Counted from the stretch's first letter, positions 27,611 to 37,363 are shown. The stretch is 64,000 nt of DNA from Rhodanobacteraceae bacterium (GCA_030123585.1 CP126120.1:2419001-2483000); one strand, 5' to 3'. Numbers and translations are program-made. The notes: a model not told the origin generated them from the sequence alone.

Positions 27611-28093
27611 TCAGAGCAGGCGCTGCCAGTAGCCGACGTCGATCCAGCGGCCGAACTTGATGCCGTTTTCGCGGAAATGCGCGACTTTCGTGAAGCCGAA
27701 TTTCTCGTGCAAGGCAACGCTGGCCGCATTCGGCAGAGCAATGCCGGCGATCGCGCAATGTGCGTCGCGCCCCCGGAGCATGTCAAACAACGACGCATAC
27801 AGCGCCGAGCCTGCACCGCGCCCGACCCGTGCCGGATCGAGGTAGACGGTGCTCTCCACCGTATGGCGATAGCCGCTGCGCGGTTTCCACTGGCTCGCGT
27901 AGGCATAGCCGATGACGGCGTCGTGTTCTTGCGCGACCAGCCACGGCCATGCCGCCGTGGTCGCGTCGATGCGACGCGACATTTCCTCGACGCTCAACGG
28001 CGATTCTTCGAACGTGGCATCACTCGTCGTGATGTAGTGGTTGTAGATCGCGCAGATCGCCGGTGCATCCGCGCTCGTTGCGATGCGAATCAT
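27611..28093 (-). CDS. GNAT-family N-acetyltransferase (phosphinothricin/methionine-sulfone acetyltransferase type)
   Basis: The 160 residues start at the ATG 28093 (GAGGG 6 nt upstream; another ATG lies four codons earlier). The features AICAIYNHYITTSDATFEE, YAYASQWKPRSGYRHTVESTVYLD and GIALPNAASVALHEKFGF are those of the Bar/Pat/MddA group of acetyltransferases. These act on small amino compounds such as phosphinothricin or methionine sulfone and sulfoximine. The substrate here is not known. A location directly after glnA is suggestive, since methionine sulfoximine and phosphinothricin both inhibit glutamine synthetase. Confidence 0.85.
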   Translation of the reverse strand: MIRIATSADAPAICAIYNHYITTSDATFEESPLSVEEMSRRIDATTAAWPWLVAQEHDAVIGYAYASQWKPRSGYRHTVESTVYLDPARVGRGAGSALYASLFDMLRGRDAHCAIAGIALPNAASVALHEKFGFTKVAHFRENGIKFGRWIDVGYWQRLL

Positions 28094-28100
28094 CCGAACC

Positions 28101-28133
28101 CTCACCCCTGCCCCTCTCCCGAAGGGAGAGGGG
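28101..28133. repeat. CTCACCC/CCCCTCTCCC hairpin between glnA and the GNAT gene
   Basis: CCCCTCTCCC (28111-28120) and GGGAGAGGGG (28124-28133) form a perfect 10-bp stem with a GAA loop, next to CTCACCCCTG. It is the same family as 1208-1250 and 2928-3000. It lies just after the glnA stop and could reduce read-through into the GNAT-alkB-ntrBC genes. No T-run follows, so it is not a canonical terminator. Confidence 0.65.
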
Positions 28134-28144
28134 TTCAGAGCACG

Positions 28145-29554
28145 TCAGATGGAGTAGTACATCTGATATTCGAGCGGGTGTGTCGATGCGCGATAGGCGG
28201 TGACTTCCTTCATCTTCACGCCGATGTAGGCGTCGATGAAGTCGTCGTTCATCACGCCGCCGGCCTTCAGGAAGTCGCGGTCGCGGTCCAGCGCTTCCAG
28301 CGCCATGTCGAGCGAGGAACACACCTGCGGGATGTTGCGTTCCTCTTCCGGCGGCAGGTCGTACAAGTCCTTGTCCATCGGCGCGCCGGGGTCGGTCTTG
28401 TTCAAAATGCCGTCGAGGCCGGCCATCATCAGCGCGGTGAAGGTCAGGTAACCCGAGTTCATCGGATCGGGGAAGCGCACTTCGATGCGGCGGCCCTTCG
28501 GGTTCGACACGTACGGGATGCGGCACGACGCCGAGCGGTTGCGCGCGGAATACGCCAGCATCACCGGCGCCTCGAAGCCCGGCACCAGGCGCTTGTAGGA
28601 ATTGGTGGTCGAGTTGGCGAACGCGTTGATCGCGCGCGCGTGCTTGAAGATGCCGCCGATGTACCACAGCGCGAGTTGCGACAGGCCGCCGTACAGTTCG
28701 CCCGCGAACAGGTTCTTGCCGTCCTTCGACAACGACTGGTGCACGTGCATGCCGGATCCGTTGTCGCCCACCACGGGTTTCGCCATGAAGGTGACGGTCT
28801 TGCCCGCAGCGTGCGCGACGTTGCGGAGCACGTACTTCATGGTCTGCAGGTCGTCGGCCTTGTGCAGCAGCGTGTTGAACTTCACGCCGATCTCGCACTG
28901 GCCGGCATTGGCGACTTCGTGGTGGTGCACCTCGACGACCTGGCCCAGCGATTCCAGCACCTTGCACATCTCCGCGCGCAGGTCGTGCAGCGAATCGACC
29001 GGCGGCACCGGGAAATAGCCGCCCTTCACGCCGGGACGGTGGCCGTGGTTGCCTTCCTCGTACTTGTAGCGCGAGGCCCACGCGGCTTCGTCGGAGCCGA
29101 TCTCGTAGAACACGCGGCCCATGTCGTTTTGCCAGCGCACCGAGTCGAAGATGAAGAATTCCGGTTCCGGCCCGAAGAATGCGGTGTCGGCGACGCCGGT
29201 GGATTTCAGATACGCCTCGGCGCGACGCGCGATCGAGCGCGGGTCGCGTCCGTAGGCCTGCATCGTGGACGGTTCCAGCACGTCGCACACGATGTTCAAC
29301 TGCTTGTGCGCGGCGAACGGATCGATGAACGCGGTCGCGGGATCCGGCATCAGGATCATGTCCGATTCGTTGATGCCCTTCCAGCCGGTGATCGAGGAGC
29401 CGTCGAACATCTTGCCGTCCTCGAAGGTGTCGGCGTCGATCGCATGCGCGGGGAAGGACACGTGGTGCTCGACGCCGCGCATGTCGGCGAAGCGCAGGTC
29501 GATGAATTCGACATTTTCGGATTTGATGGTTGCGAGGACTTTGTCGGCGGTCAT
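28145..29554 (-). CDS. glnA: Glutamine synthetase type I
   Basis: GlnA makes glutamine from glutamate and ammonia. The protein is 469 residues from the ATG at 29554; an upstream ATG at 29593 would place the sigma-54 promoter inside the gene and is rejected. Motifs: [11 protein letters not shown], the metal-binding [30 protein letters not shown] and the adenylylation-site tyrosine in DLYDLPPEE near residue 398. GlnE should therefore be able to inactivate it by adenylylation. A sigma-54 promoter and NtrC-like enhancers lie upstream. Confidence 0.98.
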   Translation of the reverse strand: MTADKVLATIKSENVEFIDLRFADMRGVEHHVSFPAHAIDADTFEDGKMFDGSSITGWKGINESDMILMPDPATAFIDPFAAHKQLNIVCDVLEPSTMQAYGRDPRSIARRAEAYLKSTGVADTAFFGPEPEFFIFDSVRWQNDMGRVFYEIGSDEAAWASRYKYEEGNHGHRPGVKGGYFPVPPVDSLHDLRAEMCKVLESLGQVVEVHHHEVANAGQCEIGVKFNTLLHKADDLQTMKYVLRNVAHAAGKTVTFMAKPVVGDNGSGMHVHQSLSKDGKNLFAGELYGGLSQLALWYIGGIFKHARAINAFANSTTNSYKRLVPGFEAPVMLAYSARNRSASCRIPYVSNPKGRRIEVRFPDPMNSGYLTFTALMMAGLDGILNKTDPGAPMDKDLYDLPPEEERNIPQVCSSLDMALEALDRDRDFLKAGGVMNDDFIDAYIGVKMKEVTAYRASTHPLEYQMYYSI

Positions 29555-29588
29555 GGGGAGCTCGATGGGTGGGTAGATGATGGGGGTG

Positions 29589-29604
29589 AGCAAACACTGT
29601 GCCA
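29589..29604 (-). promoter_or_regulatory. Sigma-54 promoter of glnA
   Basis: On the minus strand TGGCACAGTGTTTGCT matches the sigma-54 consensus TGGCACG-N4-TTGCW at all but one position, with the GG at -24 and GC at -12 correctly spaced. Transcription should start near 29578, 24 nt before the glnA ATG. The NtrC gene for its activation is in the same block. Confidence 0.8.
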
Positions 29605-29655
29605 GTTAACGGGGCTTGCCCATTCAATGACTTGGATTGGAATGACGATCGGGTT

Positions 29656-29692
29656 GCACCAAGATACAGCAAGACTTGCACTCGAATGGCGA
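29656..29692 (-). promoter_or_regulatory. Two NtrC-like enhancer sites upstream of glnA
   Basis: GCACCAAGATACAGC (29656-29670) matches the NtrC consensus GCACYA-N3-TRGTGC at 10 of 12 fixed positions. GCACTCGAATGGCGA (29678-29692) matches at 9 of 12. They start 22 bp apart, two helical turns. Relative to the predicted glnA start they lie at about -78 to -92 and -100 to -114, a normal enhancer distance. Confidence 0.5.
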
Positions 29693-29708
29693 TAGTGGAG
29701 AAGGGCGA

Positions 29709-30047
29709 TCATCCCAGCTTCGCGCCCAATGGCACCGGCTTGTCCGGCACGCACAGGGCGACATCACCGTTCGCGTCGTAAAAACCGGTGACGAGGCATT
29801 CGCTCATCAGCGGGCCGATCTGTTTCTTCGGGAAATTGACGACGCCGACGACCAGCTTGCCGATCAGTTCTTCCGGAGCGTACAACCTCGTGATCTGCGC
29901 GCTGGATTTCCTCACGCCGATTTCCTCACCGAAATCGACCTGCAACACGTAGGCAGGTTTGCGCGCTTCGGCGAACACGCGCGCGTCGATGATGCGTCCG
30001 ACGCGCAACTCGACCTTGGCGAAGTCGTCCCAAGTGATCGTTTCCAT
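29709..30047 (-). CDS. tRNA-binding (EMAP/CsaA/YgjH-like) OB-fold protein
   Basis: A 112-residue protein that is essentially one tRNA-binding OB domain: FAKVELRVGRIIDARVFAEA at the N-terminus, VDFGEEIGVRKSSAQITRLY in the middle, and GKLVVGVVNFPKKQIGPLMSECLVTGF at the end. GGAGG precedes the ATG. It matches free-standing CsaA/YgjH proteins, which bind tRNA or act as chaperones. It lies upstream of the glnA control region and is divergent from the antiporter gene. Confidence 0.88.
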   Translation of the reverse strand: METITWDDFAKVELRVGRIIDARVFAEARKPAYVLQVDFGEEIGVRKSSAQITRLYAPEELIGKLVVGVVNFPKKQIGPLMSECLVTGFYDANGDVALCVPDKPVPLGAKLG

Positions 30048-30082
30048 CGCGTGCCTCCGAAAGCCGTGCATACTAACCGCCC

Positions 30083-31228
30083 ATGCACAGCGACGACGAC
30101 ACGCAGGCCACGGCACGCCGGAACGCATGGCTGGATGAATGGCCGCTGCCTGTCGCGTTGGCGATCCTGATCGCCGGCTGGTCGAGCAAGTACGCACTGG
30201 CGGCGAACGGCGTTTCCAATCTCGCGGTCGGCATTGCGTTCGTCGCGTTCTTCGTCGGCGCGCTGCTGGCCGCGATCCTGGCCACCCGCCACGCCGAACA
30301 CCTGGCCGAACGTTTCGGCGAACCATATGGAACCTTGATGCTGACCTTGTCCGCGATCTCGCTGGAGATCGCGACTGTCGTCACCGTGATGCTGCACAAC
30401 GCCGACAACCCCGCGTTCGGGCGCGACACCATGTTCTCGGTGGTGATGATCGTGCTGAACGGCATCATCGGCACCGCGCTGCTGGTGGGCGGCCTGCGTC
30501 ATCACGAGCAGACCTACAACCTGCGCGGCGCCAAGGCATACCTGAGCCTGCTGATTCCGCTGGCGACGCTGGCGCTGATCTGGCCCGACTTCACCGTCAC
30601 CTCCGGCGTCGGCACGCTGTCGCTGGTGCAGAAACTGTTCCTGCTGGTGATGTCGCTGCTGCTGTACGCGGCCTTCATGGTGATCCAGACGCGCACCCAC
30701 ATCAGTTTCTTCGTCGCCGAAGGCGAAGCGATGGACGAGTCGATGGGAATGGCGCCCGCGCATCCGGAGTCGCAGCCCGGCGGGGCGTATCACGCCGTGC
30801 TGCTGGTCGCCTATCTGGTGCTGGTGGTGCTGCTGGCCAAACTGTTCGCGCTGCCGCTGGACACCGCCGTGGCGCGGCTGGGCATGCCGGCCGCGCTGGC
30901 CGGGTTCGCGGTGGCGGTGCTGGTGCTGGCGCCCGAGGGCATTGCCGCGATCCGCGCTGCGCGCGCCAACCAGATGCAGCGCGCGATGAACATCGGCCTC
31001 GGCACCGCGTTGTCCACGATCGCGCTGACCGTGCCGGCGATCCTGCTGGTCGATTTGTTTCTTGGCCGCACCGCGGTGCTGGGGTTGAGTGCCGCCAACA
31101 TGATGATGCTGGTGCTGACCTTCTTCGTGTCGATCCTGACGCTGGGCAGTGGGCGCACCAACGCGATGCAGGGGCTGGTGCACCTGTTGTTGTTCCTGGC
31201 TTACGTGGTGCTGATCTTCTCTCCATGA
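30083..31228 (+). CDS. chaA: Calcium/cation:proton antiporter (ChaA family)
   Basis: A membrane protein of 381 residues with about ten predicted helices and the two inverted CaCA alpha-repeats. The first carries TLSAISLEIATVVTVML and the second GTALSTIALTVPAILL, each with the expected acidic or polar residues. A short charged cytoplasmic loop (AEGEAMDESMG) separates the halves. It should exchange Ca2+ (or Na+/K+) for H+ at the inner membrane. The start at 30083 is close to the divergent gene and is the only ATG that keeps the first helix. Confidence 0.88.
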   Translation: MHSDDDTQATARRNAWLDEWPLPVALAILIAGWSSKYALAANGVSNLAVGIAFVAFFVGALLAAILATRHAEHLAERFGEPYGTLMLTLSAISLEIATVVTVMLHNADNPAFGRDTMFSVVMIVLNGIIGTALLVGGLRHHEQTYNLRGAKAYLSLLIPLATLALIWPDFTVTSGVGTLSLVQKLFLLVMSLLLYAAFMVIQTRTHISFFVAEGEAMDESMGMAPAHPESQPGGAYHAVLLVAYLVLVVLLAKLFALPLDTAVARLGMPAALAGFAVAVLVLAPEGIAAIRAARANQMQRAMNIGLGTALSTIALTVPAILLVDLFLGRTAVLGLSAANMMMLVLTFFVSILTLGSGRTNAMQGLVHLLLFLAYVVLIFSP

Positions 31229-31259
31229 TGCGCGGCGTTTATATCGCACGGAGTTTCCG

Positions 31260-31682
31260 ATGCTGACCCTGTGGCTGAAAGCCTTCCACGTGATCGGCGT
31301 GGTGACCTGGTTCGCGGGATTGTTCTACCTGCCGCGGCTGTTCGTGTACCACGCGGAAGCCGCCGAGTCCGCGGTTCGCGATCGGCTGAAAGTGATGGAA
31401 CGCCGCCTGCTGGTGATGACCCACATCGGCGGCGCGCTTGCGATTGCGTTCGGCATCGCCACGCTCGTGGTGGAGCCGTTCTACCTGCACGCCGGCTGGT
31501 TGCACGTGAAGCTGGCGCTGGTATTGCTGCTGGTGGTCTATCACGCGATGCTGGTAAAACTCACCCGCGGCTTCGCGCATGACGGATGCCACTGGTCGTC
31601 GCGCAAACTGCGCTGGTTCAATGAAGTCCCGAGCATGCTGTTGCTGGCGATCGTGATCCTGGCGGTGGTCAAGCCTTTTTGA
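31260..31682 (+). CDS. hemJ: Protoporphyrinogen IX oxidase HemJ
   Basis: The 140 residues carry four transmembrane helices and the HemJ signature: KAFHVIGVVTWFAGLFYLPRLFVYH at the N-terminus (His10 and the downstream His and Arg), HVKLALVLLLVVYHAML in the middle, and RWFNEVPSMLLLAIVILAVVKPF at the end. HemJ oxidises protoporphyrinogen IX to protoporphyrin IX in the membrane during haem synthesis. It starts 31 bp after the antiporter gene. Confidence 0.92.
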   Translation: MLTLWLKAFHVIGVVTWFAGLFYLPRLFVYHAEAAESAVRDRLKVMERRLLVMTHIGGALAIAFGIATLVVEPFYLHAGWLHVKLALVLLLVVYHAMLVKLTRGFAHDGCHWSSRKLRWFNEVPSMLLLAIVILAVVKPF

Positions 31683-31760
31683 CGTTGGCGCTGCGACCGG
31701 AGCCACATCCGGACCCGATATGGCATTGGTATAGTGCGCGCAACAGGGGAGTCATCCTGA

Positions 31761-34301
31761 ATGGCTACGCAGTTGTTCGAGCAGAACTCCGAAGCGGAAT
31801 TGCAGGCATCGTTCCGCCGGCACCTGCCGCAGCGCCTGCGGACTCTGCTGCGGCGTGCGCGCGCGCAGTGCCGCACGGGCTGGGATTGCAACGTACTGCG
31901 CTCGCTGCACGACGAGATCGGGCAGCTTGCGGGCGCCTGCGGCCGCTACGGGATGCTGGAGACCGGCGAACGCCTGCTGGCGCTGGAATCGGCGCTGGCC
32001 CCTGCGGTCGCGGCGCGTGAAGTTCCGGATGCTGCGACTTCTTCCGAAATCGATTCCCTGCTGGACAGCCTGCGTCCGCACCTGCAGCAGGCATCGCCCG
32101 GCCCCGGCCTGCCGGCATGGATGCAGGAGCCGCCGCCCAGCGCGGCGCGCGCGCCGTTTCCGCGCTGCGAAATGCCGCCGGGCGGCTATTGGCTGCAACT
32201 GGGCATCGTCGATGCCGACGGCGCCATCGAAACGGCCGCGGCCGCCAACGAGGCCGGGGCGCCGCAGCCCGAGCCGCCGGCCTTGCCCGAACATCCACGC
32301 GGCCCGCGCGTGCGCATCGTCAACGACGACGATCCGCTGGTGAACGAACTGTTGCTGCGGCTCGACCAGCAGGGCTGCGACGTCGCGCTGGTCGATCGGC
32401 TGGACGGCCTGCTCGAACAATTGCGCGCCGCGCCGCCGGACCTGGCCATCGTGATCGCGGACGGGCACACCGCCCTGGAACAACTCACCACCGCGTTGCG
32501 CGAGGCGCGGCGCGATCCGGCGCATCGCGTGCGCCTGCTGGTGCTGCTGCGCGAATCGGACGTCGAGCTCCGCCTGCGTGCGTTGCGCGCCGGCGCCGAC
32601 CGCTGCATCGCATTGCCGGCGACGTCGAGCGAAGCCGTCGGCGCGGCGCTGGAACTTGCGATCGTGGATGAGGAAAGCCCGTACCGCATCCTGATCGTGG
32701 ACGACGACGCGCCCCAGGCGCTGTTCGCGCAGGCGATCCTGCGGCGTGCGGGCATGGAAACCCGGGTGATGGGCGAGTCGCTGCCGGTGCTCGAAGAACT
32801 GGACCGCTTCCAGCCCGACCTGTTGCTGCTCGACCTCAACATGCCCGATTGCGACGGCTTCGAATTGACCGCGCTGATCCGCGAGCGGGAGGGCTACGTC
32901 AACACGCCGATCGTGTTCCTGTCCGGCGACCAGGACGAGGACCGCCAGTTCGCGGCGCTGGATTCCGGCGGCGACGATTTCCTGATGAAGCCGATCCGGC
33001 CGACCCATCTGGTCGCCGCGGTCACCAACCGGGTCCGGCGCGCACGCGCGGCCGCCTCGCGCACCCGGCGCAGGCGCCGCCGCGACGCAGCCACCGGCCT
33101 GCACGAACGTGCGCAATTGCTGGATGCATTGTCCGAGCACCTCGCCGCCAGCGGAGGCTACACGGCGCAAGGCGGCTTGCTGGCGGTGGAGCTGGAGGGC
33201 GCGGCCGGACTGTGCGAACGGATCGGGTTGAGCGCCTTCGACCAGGTGCTCGGCCAGCTGGGTGATTTCCTGCTCCGGCGCGTGCGCGCCGGCAACATGA
33301 CCGCGCGCCACGGCCAGGCCGGTTTCCTGATCTTCTCGCCGCTGCGCGGCGAAAAGGAATTGCTGGCGCTGGCCCGCGAAATCGTCGCCGCAGTCGACGA
33401 CGAACGCTTCGGCGCGCAGGCCCTGGCGGTGCGGCTGGATTGTGCGGTGTGCGCCTTCGATGCCGCGACCAGCGAATCGGCGGCGGCGTTGGCGGCGGTC
33501 GAGCGTACGCTCGGCGCGGCGCGCGCGCAGCCCGACCGGATCGCGGTGCATTCCGCGCTCGCGCCGGACCCGAACGCACTCGCGCAACGGATTTCGGCGG
33601 CGCTCGCGCACGGCTCCTTCGATCTCGCCTTCCAGCCCGTGATCCCGATCCGCGGCGCGGCGGGTCCGCAGTACCAGGCGCTGTTGCGGCTGGACCACGG
33701 CGAGCGGGAACTGACGGCGGCCGAACTGGTGCCCGCGGCGCAGCGCGCGGGCTACATCGCCGCGGTGGATGCCTGGGTGGTGGGACGCTGCGTCGGCATC
33801 CTCGCGCAGCGCCAGCGCGAAGGCGACCCCGTTTGCCTGTTCGTGAGCCAGTCGTTGCAGGGCTGGGACGACCCGGAACGGCGCGCACAACTGCCGGCGC
33901 GTCTCGCCGCAGCAGGTGCCGATCCCGAAGCGCTGGTGCTGGAGTTCCGCTGCGAGGAAGCCCGCAACGGCTTGCGCGGGCTGGTCGAGCTCGCGCCCGT
34001 GCTGAAGCAGGCCGGCGTGCGGCTGTCGCTGGCGGGCGTCGACGCCGATGCCGTCGCGGCGGGCTGGATCGAGCACCTGCCGCTGGATTTCGTCAAGCTC
34101 GCTCCCGATCTCGCCGATGCGGAACTCGACGGCGTGGTGCGCAGCGCGCATTCGCACAACCTGCGCGTGATCGCGCCGCGCGTCGAGACCTTGACGCGCG
34201 CCGAACAATTGCGCGCGGCCAGCGTCGACCTGTTGCAGGGCAACCATTTCCGGGCGCCGGCTGCCGCGCTGGACCATTCGTTTCCGGGGAGCGGGGCTTG
34301 A
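31761..34301 (+). CDS. Multi-domain response regulator with degenerate GGDEF and EAL domains
   Basis: The 846-residue domain order is: an Hpt-like helical bundle (1-110, candidate His50 in LHDEIGQLAGACG), an atypical receiver (about 182-300, no clear phosphoacceptor Asp), a typical receiver (307-425, Asp358 in LLLLDLNMPD), a GGDEF-like domain (440-590) and an EAL-like domain (605-840). The GGDEF signature reads GQAGF (518-522) and the EAL motif reads QAL (639-641, Glu to Gln), so neither cyclic-di-GMP synthesis nor hydrolysis is expected. It may bind cyclic di-GMP or work by protein contact, like other degenerate dual-domain regulators. The downstream hybrid kinase overlaps its stop. Confidence 0.88.
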   Translation: MATQLFEQNSEAELQASFRRHLPQRLRTLLRRARAQCRTGWDCNVLRSLHDEIGQLAGACGRYGMLETGERLLALESALAPAVAAREVPDAATSSEIDSLLDSLRPHLQQASPGPGLPAWMQEPPPSAARAPFPRCEMPPGGYWLQLGIVDADGAIETAAAANEAGAPQPEPPALPEHPRGPRVRIVNDDDPLVNELLLRLDQQGCDVALVDRLDGLLEQLRAAPPDLAIVIADGHTALEQLTTALREARRDPAHRVRLLVLLRESDVELRLRALRAGADRCIALPATSSEAVGAALELAIVDEESPYRILIVDDDAPQALFAQAILRRAGMETRVMGESLPVLEELDRFQPDLLLLDLNMPDCDGFELTALIREREGYVNTPIVFLSGDQDEDRQFAALDSGGDDFLMKPIRPTHLVAAVTNRVRRARAAASRTRRRRRRDAATGLHERAQLLDALSEHLAASGGYTAQGGLLAVELEGAAGLCERIGLSAFDQVLGQLGDFLLRRVRAGNMTARHGQAGFLIFSPLRGEKELLALAREIVAAVDDERFGAQALAVRLDCAVCAFDAATSESAAALAAVERTLGAARAQPDRIAVHSALAPDPNALAQRISAALAHGSFDLAFQPVIPIRGAAGPQYQALLRLDHGERELTAAELVPAAQRAGYIAAVDAWVVGRCVGILAQRQREGDPVCLFVSQSLQGWDDPERRAQLPARLAAAGADPEALVLEFRCEEARNGLRGLVELAPVLKQAGVRLSLAGVDADAVAAGWIEHLPLDFVKLAPDLADAELDGVVRSAHSHNLRVIAPRVETLTRAEQLRAASVDLLQGNHFRAPAAALDHSFPGSGA

Positions 34302-36643
34302 GCGTGGTGACTTCGCGCGCCAGCGTGCGGGTGCCCTGGCCACGCCTGCTCGCGAGCGTGGCGCTGGTGCTGGCCGGCGCGACCGCTGCATGGTGGCTGG
34401 CCTTGCCGCAAACCATCGCGTTGTGGGTGTTGCTGGCGATCGCGCTTGCGCTGTTGTGGCTGGGTGACCGTCAGGCCGCGTCGGAACGCGTGGCGCCCGC
34501 GCCGCTGGCGCCCGATCCGGTGGACGTGGCGATGCGCACCCGGCTGGCTTCGGCGCAATCGGAACTGGCTTCGTTGCGCGGCGTGCAGCGCGAACTGCTG
34601 GCCGCCAAGCAGGCGGCGGAAGCGGCGATGCTGGCCAAGAGCGAATTTCTCGCCAGCATGAGCCACGAGATCCGCACGCCCCTGAACGGCATCCTGCCGC
34701 TGCTCGACATCGTGCTGGGCACCGATCTTTCGCCCACCCAGCGCGAATACCTCATCACCGCCAACGCTTCGGCCAAGGAGCTGCTGCGGATCGTCGACGA
34801 CATCCTCGACTATTCCAAGGCCGAGGCCGGCAAGCTCGACCTCGAATCGGTCAGCATCAACATCCGGGATCTGGTCGAGAGCGTGAAACGGCTGCTGGAA
34901 AAGCCCGCCGAAGCCAAGGGTCTCGCGATGCGCGCGGTAGTCGATCAGGACGTGCGCCCGATCGTGCGCGGCGATCCCATGCGCATCCGCCAGATCCTCA
35001 CCAACCTGATGGGCAACGCCATCAAGTTCACCCAGCGCGGCGGCGTGTCGGTGCGGGTCAGCAAGCGCAGCGACACCGCCACCCAACACGAATTGCTGTT
35101 CGCGGTGCGCGATACCGGCATCGGTCTCGCGGCCGATGCCGCGGCGCGCCTGTTCCAGCCGTTCACCCAGGCGGACGCCTCGGTGACGCGCCGCTACGGC
35201 GGCACAGGCCTCGGCCTCACGATCTGCAAGAAGCTGGTGGATCTGATGGGCGGGCGGATCGGCGTGCGTTCGGAACCCGGACGCGGTTCGGTGTTCTGGT
35301 TCACCATTCCGTTCGAGAAGGCGCCCGGCGACATCTCACTGCCGCACAAGAACCTGTCCGGCACGCGCGCGCTGCTGGCGGCGAGCCCGCAGCGTTCGCA
35401 GCACATTCTGCCGATCCTCGCGACCATGGAACTGGATGCCACCCAGATCGCGGACGCGGCGGCGGCGCTGGCGCGCCTGCGCCAGGCCGCACCACTCGGC
35501 AAGACCTTCGGCTACGACCTGCTGATCGTCGATGCCGGCAGCGTGACCGGCGACGTCAACGGGCTGTTGCGCGGCGTTCTGGGCGACCGGCAACTGGAAT
35601 CGCTGCGCCTGTTGGTCCTGGGTCTCGACAGCGCGCCTGATCCGCGCGTGGTGGTGGTTCCCGCGCGCGGCGATGACGCGACGCTGCGCCAAGGCGTGCG
35701 CAGCGCGTTCGGAATCGCGCCGCAGGCGCGCGCGCAGCCGGTGCTGAGCGTGCCGACGCTACCGGCATCCGCGGCCACCGGCCCCGCCCCGGTCGCCGTT
35801 CCCGCGCCGGGTGACCAGCCGCTCTCCGGCAGGGTGCTGCTGGTCGAGGACCACCCGGTCAACCAGAAGGTCGCGCAGAAATTGCTGGAACGCCTTGGCC
35901 TGACCGTGGAGGTCGCGGACAACGGCGAGGTGGCGCTGGAGAAAATGCACGGCAACGTGTTCGCCATGGTGCTGATGGATTGCCAGATGCCGGTGCTGGA
36001 CGGTTACAGCGCGACCCGCCGCCTGCGCGAGATCGAAGGCGCGCAGGGCAAGCCGCGCACGCCGGTGATCGCGATGACCGCGCACGCCATGGCCGGCGAC
36101 CGCGAGCGCTGCCTGCAGGCCGGGATGGACGATTACCTCGCCAAGCCGCTCGATCGCCAGTTGCTGGAGGAAACCCTGATCCGCTGGATGCCGCACGCGC
36201 CGCGTCCCGACGTGGCGCCGGCCGCCGCCGCGCCGTACAGTACCGCCAACCCCGTCGCCGAAACGGAGGCCGTTCGACCCGCCATGCAGACCTCGCTACC
36301 TCCGGACACCCTCGACGCCACCACGCTGGTCGATCTCGAAGACATCATGGGCGACGAGCTGGTCACCCTGGTGGACGCCTACCTGCGCGACGGCGACACC
36401 CGCATGCGCAACCTGCGCGAGGCGGCCGATCGCGGCGATGCCGCGGAAGTCGGCAAGCTCGCGCATTCGCTGAAATCCTCCAGCGCAAACCTGGGCGCGC
36501 TGCCGTTGGCCAACCGCGCGCGCCAGGTGGAAGAAGCCGCGCGCAACGGCACCCTCGCCAACCCGGCGGACAGCGTCGCGGCGCTGGGAAAGCTCTACGC
36601 CAACGCTTCGGCGGCGCTGCGGCAGCGGTACAAGCGGCCGTAG
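34298..36643 (+). CDS. Hybrid sensor histidine kinase/response regulator with Hpt domain
   Basis: A protein of about 781 residues. Two membrane helices (17-36, 40-56) with almost no periplasmic loop are followed by a coiled coil (80-112), DHp with His123 in SHEIRTPLNG, HATPase (N box ILTNLMGNAIKF, G2 GGTGLGLTI), an inactive receiver-like segment (about 355-470), a receiver with Asp561 in VLMDCQMPVLDG, and a C-terminal Hpt with His723 in LAHSLKSSSANLG. All phosphorelay stations are thus in one protein. The likely start is TTG at 34298, overlapping the previous stop as TTGA; GTG at 34304 or 34307 is possible. Its input is unknown and probably membrane or cytosolic. It presumably signals to the overlapping upstream regulator. 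Confidence 0.9.
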   Translation: MSVVTSRASVRVPWPRLLASVALVLAGATAAWWLALPQTIALWVLLAIALALLWLGDRQAASERVAPAPLAPDPVDVAMRTRLASAQSELASLRGVQRELLAAKQAAEAAMLAKSEFLASMSHEIRTPLNGILPLLDIVLGTDLSPTQREYLITANASAKELLRIVDDILDYSKAEAGKLDLESVSINIRDLVESVKRLLEKPAEAKGLAMRAVVDQDVRPIVRGDPMRIRQILTNLMGNAIKFTQRGGVSVRVSKRSDTATQHELLFAVRDTGIGLAADAAARLFQPFTQADASVTRRYGGTGLGLTICKKLVDLMGGRIGVRSEPGRGSVFWFTIPFEKAPGDISLPHKNLSGTRALLAASPQRSQHILPILATMELDATQIADAAAALARLRQAAPLGKTFGYDLLIVDAGSVTGDVNGLLRGVLGDRQLESLRLLVLGLDSAPDPRVVVVPARGDDATLRQGVRSAFGIAPQARAQPVLSVPTLPASAATGPAPVAVPAPGDQPLSGRVLLVEDHPVNQKVAQKLLERLGLTVEVADNGEVALEKMHGNVFAMVLMDCQMPVLDGYSATRRLREIEGAQGKPRTPVIAMTAHAMAGDRERCLQAGMDDYLAKPLDRQLLEETLIRWMPHAPRPDVAPAAAAPYSTANPVAETEAVRPAMQTSLPPDTLDATTLVDLEDIMGDELVTLVDAYLRDGDTRMRNLREAADRGDAAEVGKLAHSLKSSSANLGALPLANRARQVEEAARNGTLANPADSVAALGKLYANASAALRQRYKRP

Positions 36644-36677
36644 GCGAGCCGGATCGCCCGACCCAAAGTTTCGCGGC

Positions 36678-37208
36678 TCAAGCCGCCGCGCTGTCGTCGT
36701 CGGACGCGGGCGGGGCGTTGATTTCGATGGAGCAGGCGGCTTCGACCAGCGGCGCGAAATAGCGCAGCGCGCGACGGTAGACCTCGCGCTTGAAGTCGAC
36801 CACGTGCTCGGCCGGGTACCAGAAATCCACCCAGCGCCACACGTCGAATTCGGGGGTCGCGTGGGAATCCAGCCGGAACGCCGAATCCTCGCCCAGCATC
36901 CGGAGCAGGAACCATACCTGCTTCTGGCCGATGCAGGTGGGCCGCCGCCCGCGGCGGACGTAGCGGGCCGGCAGGCGGTAGCGCAGCCAGCCGTGGGTCG
37001 AGCCCAGTACCTCGACCTGGTCGGCGCGCAGGCCGGTCTCCTCTTCCAGTTCGCGGTACATGGCTTCGTCGGGCGTTTCGTCGGTGTTCATGCCGCCCTG
37101 CGGGAACTGCCAGCCGTCGCGTTGCACGCGCCGCGCCCAGAACACCTGGCCGTGCGCGTTCAGCAACACGATGCCCACGTTCAGCCGGTAGCCGTCCACG
37201 TCGATCAT
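36678..37208 (-). CDS. rppH: RNA pyrophosphohydrolase
   Basis: RppH removes pyrophosphate from the 5' end of mRNA, which triggers decay. The 176 residues have the N-terminal [18 protein letters not shown], the Nudix box [20 protein letters not shown] continuing TGL, and KQVWFLLRM. The ATG at 37208 gives the usual [11 protein letters not shown] start; the ATG 12 codons upstream is rejected. A Ser/Asp/Ala-rich tail ([11 protein letters not shown]) is extra. Convergent with the kinase gene. Confidence 0.95.
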   Translation of the reverse strand: MIDVDGYRLNVGIVLLNAHGQVFWARRVQRDGWQFPQGGMNTDETPDEAMYRELEEETGLRADQVEVLGSTHGWLRYRLPARYVRRGRRPTCIGQKQVWFLLRMLGEDSAFRLDSHATPEFDVWRWVDFWYPAEHVVDFKREVYRRALRYFAPLVEAACSIEINAPPASDDDSAAA

Positions 37209-37363
37209 GGCGGGATTCAAGCACAGCCCGCGAACGCAAGGCAAGTTTGCGCGGTCTCATGTTCCGTCTCCGTTCGGCCGTGGCTGCGCGGGGCGATCCC
37301 GCGCCTGCTTGCATGCGGCGCGGCGGCTGGTTATAAGCGGCGGACCTTTTTGTTCGGACCCCG

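Noticed and set aside
28101..28133. Hairpin after glnA as a canonical rho-independent terminator
   Set aside because: The stem is perfect but no T-run follows on the minus strand and the sequence is a dispersed repeat, so only a weak terminator role is suggested.
33440..34297. Extension of the hybrid kinase into the regulator gene
   Set aside because: It is an out-of-frame reading of the EAL-like region; the kinase has a complete set of domains from 34298.
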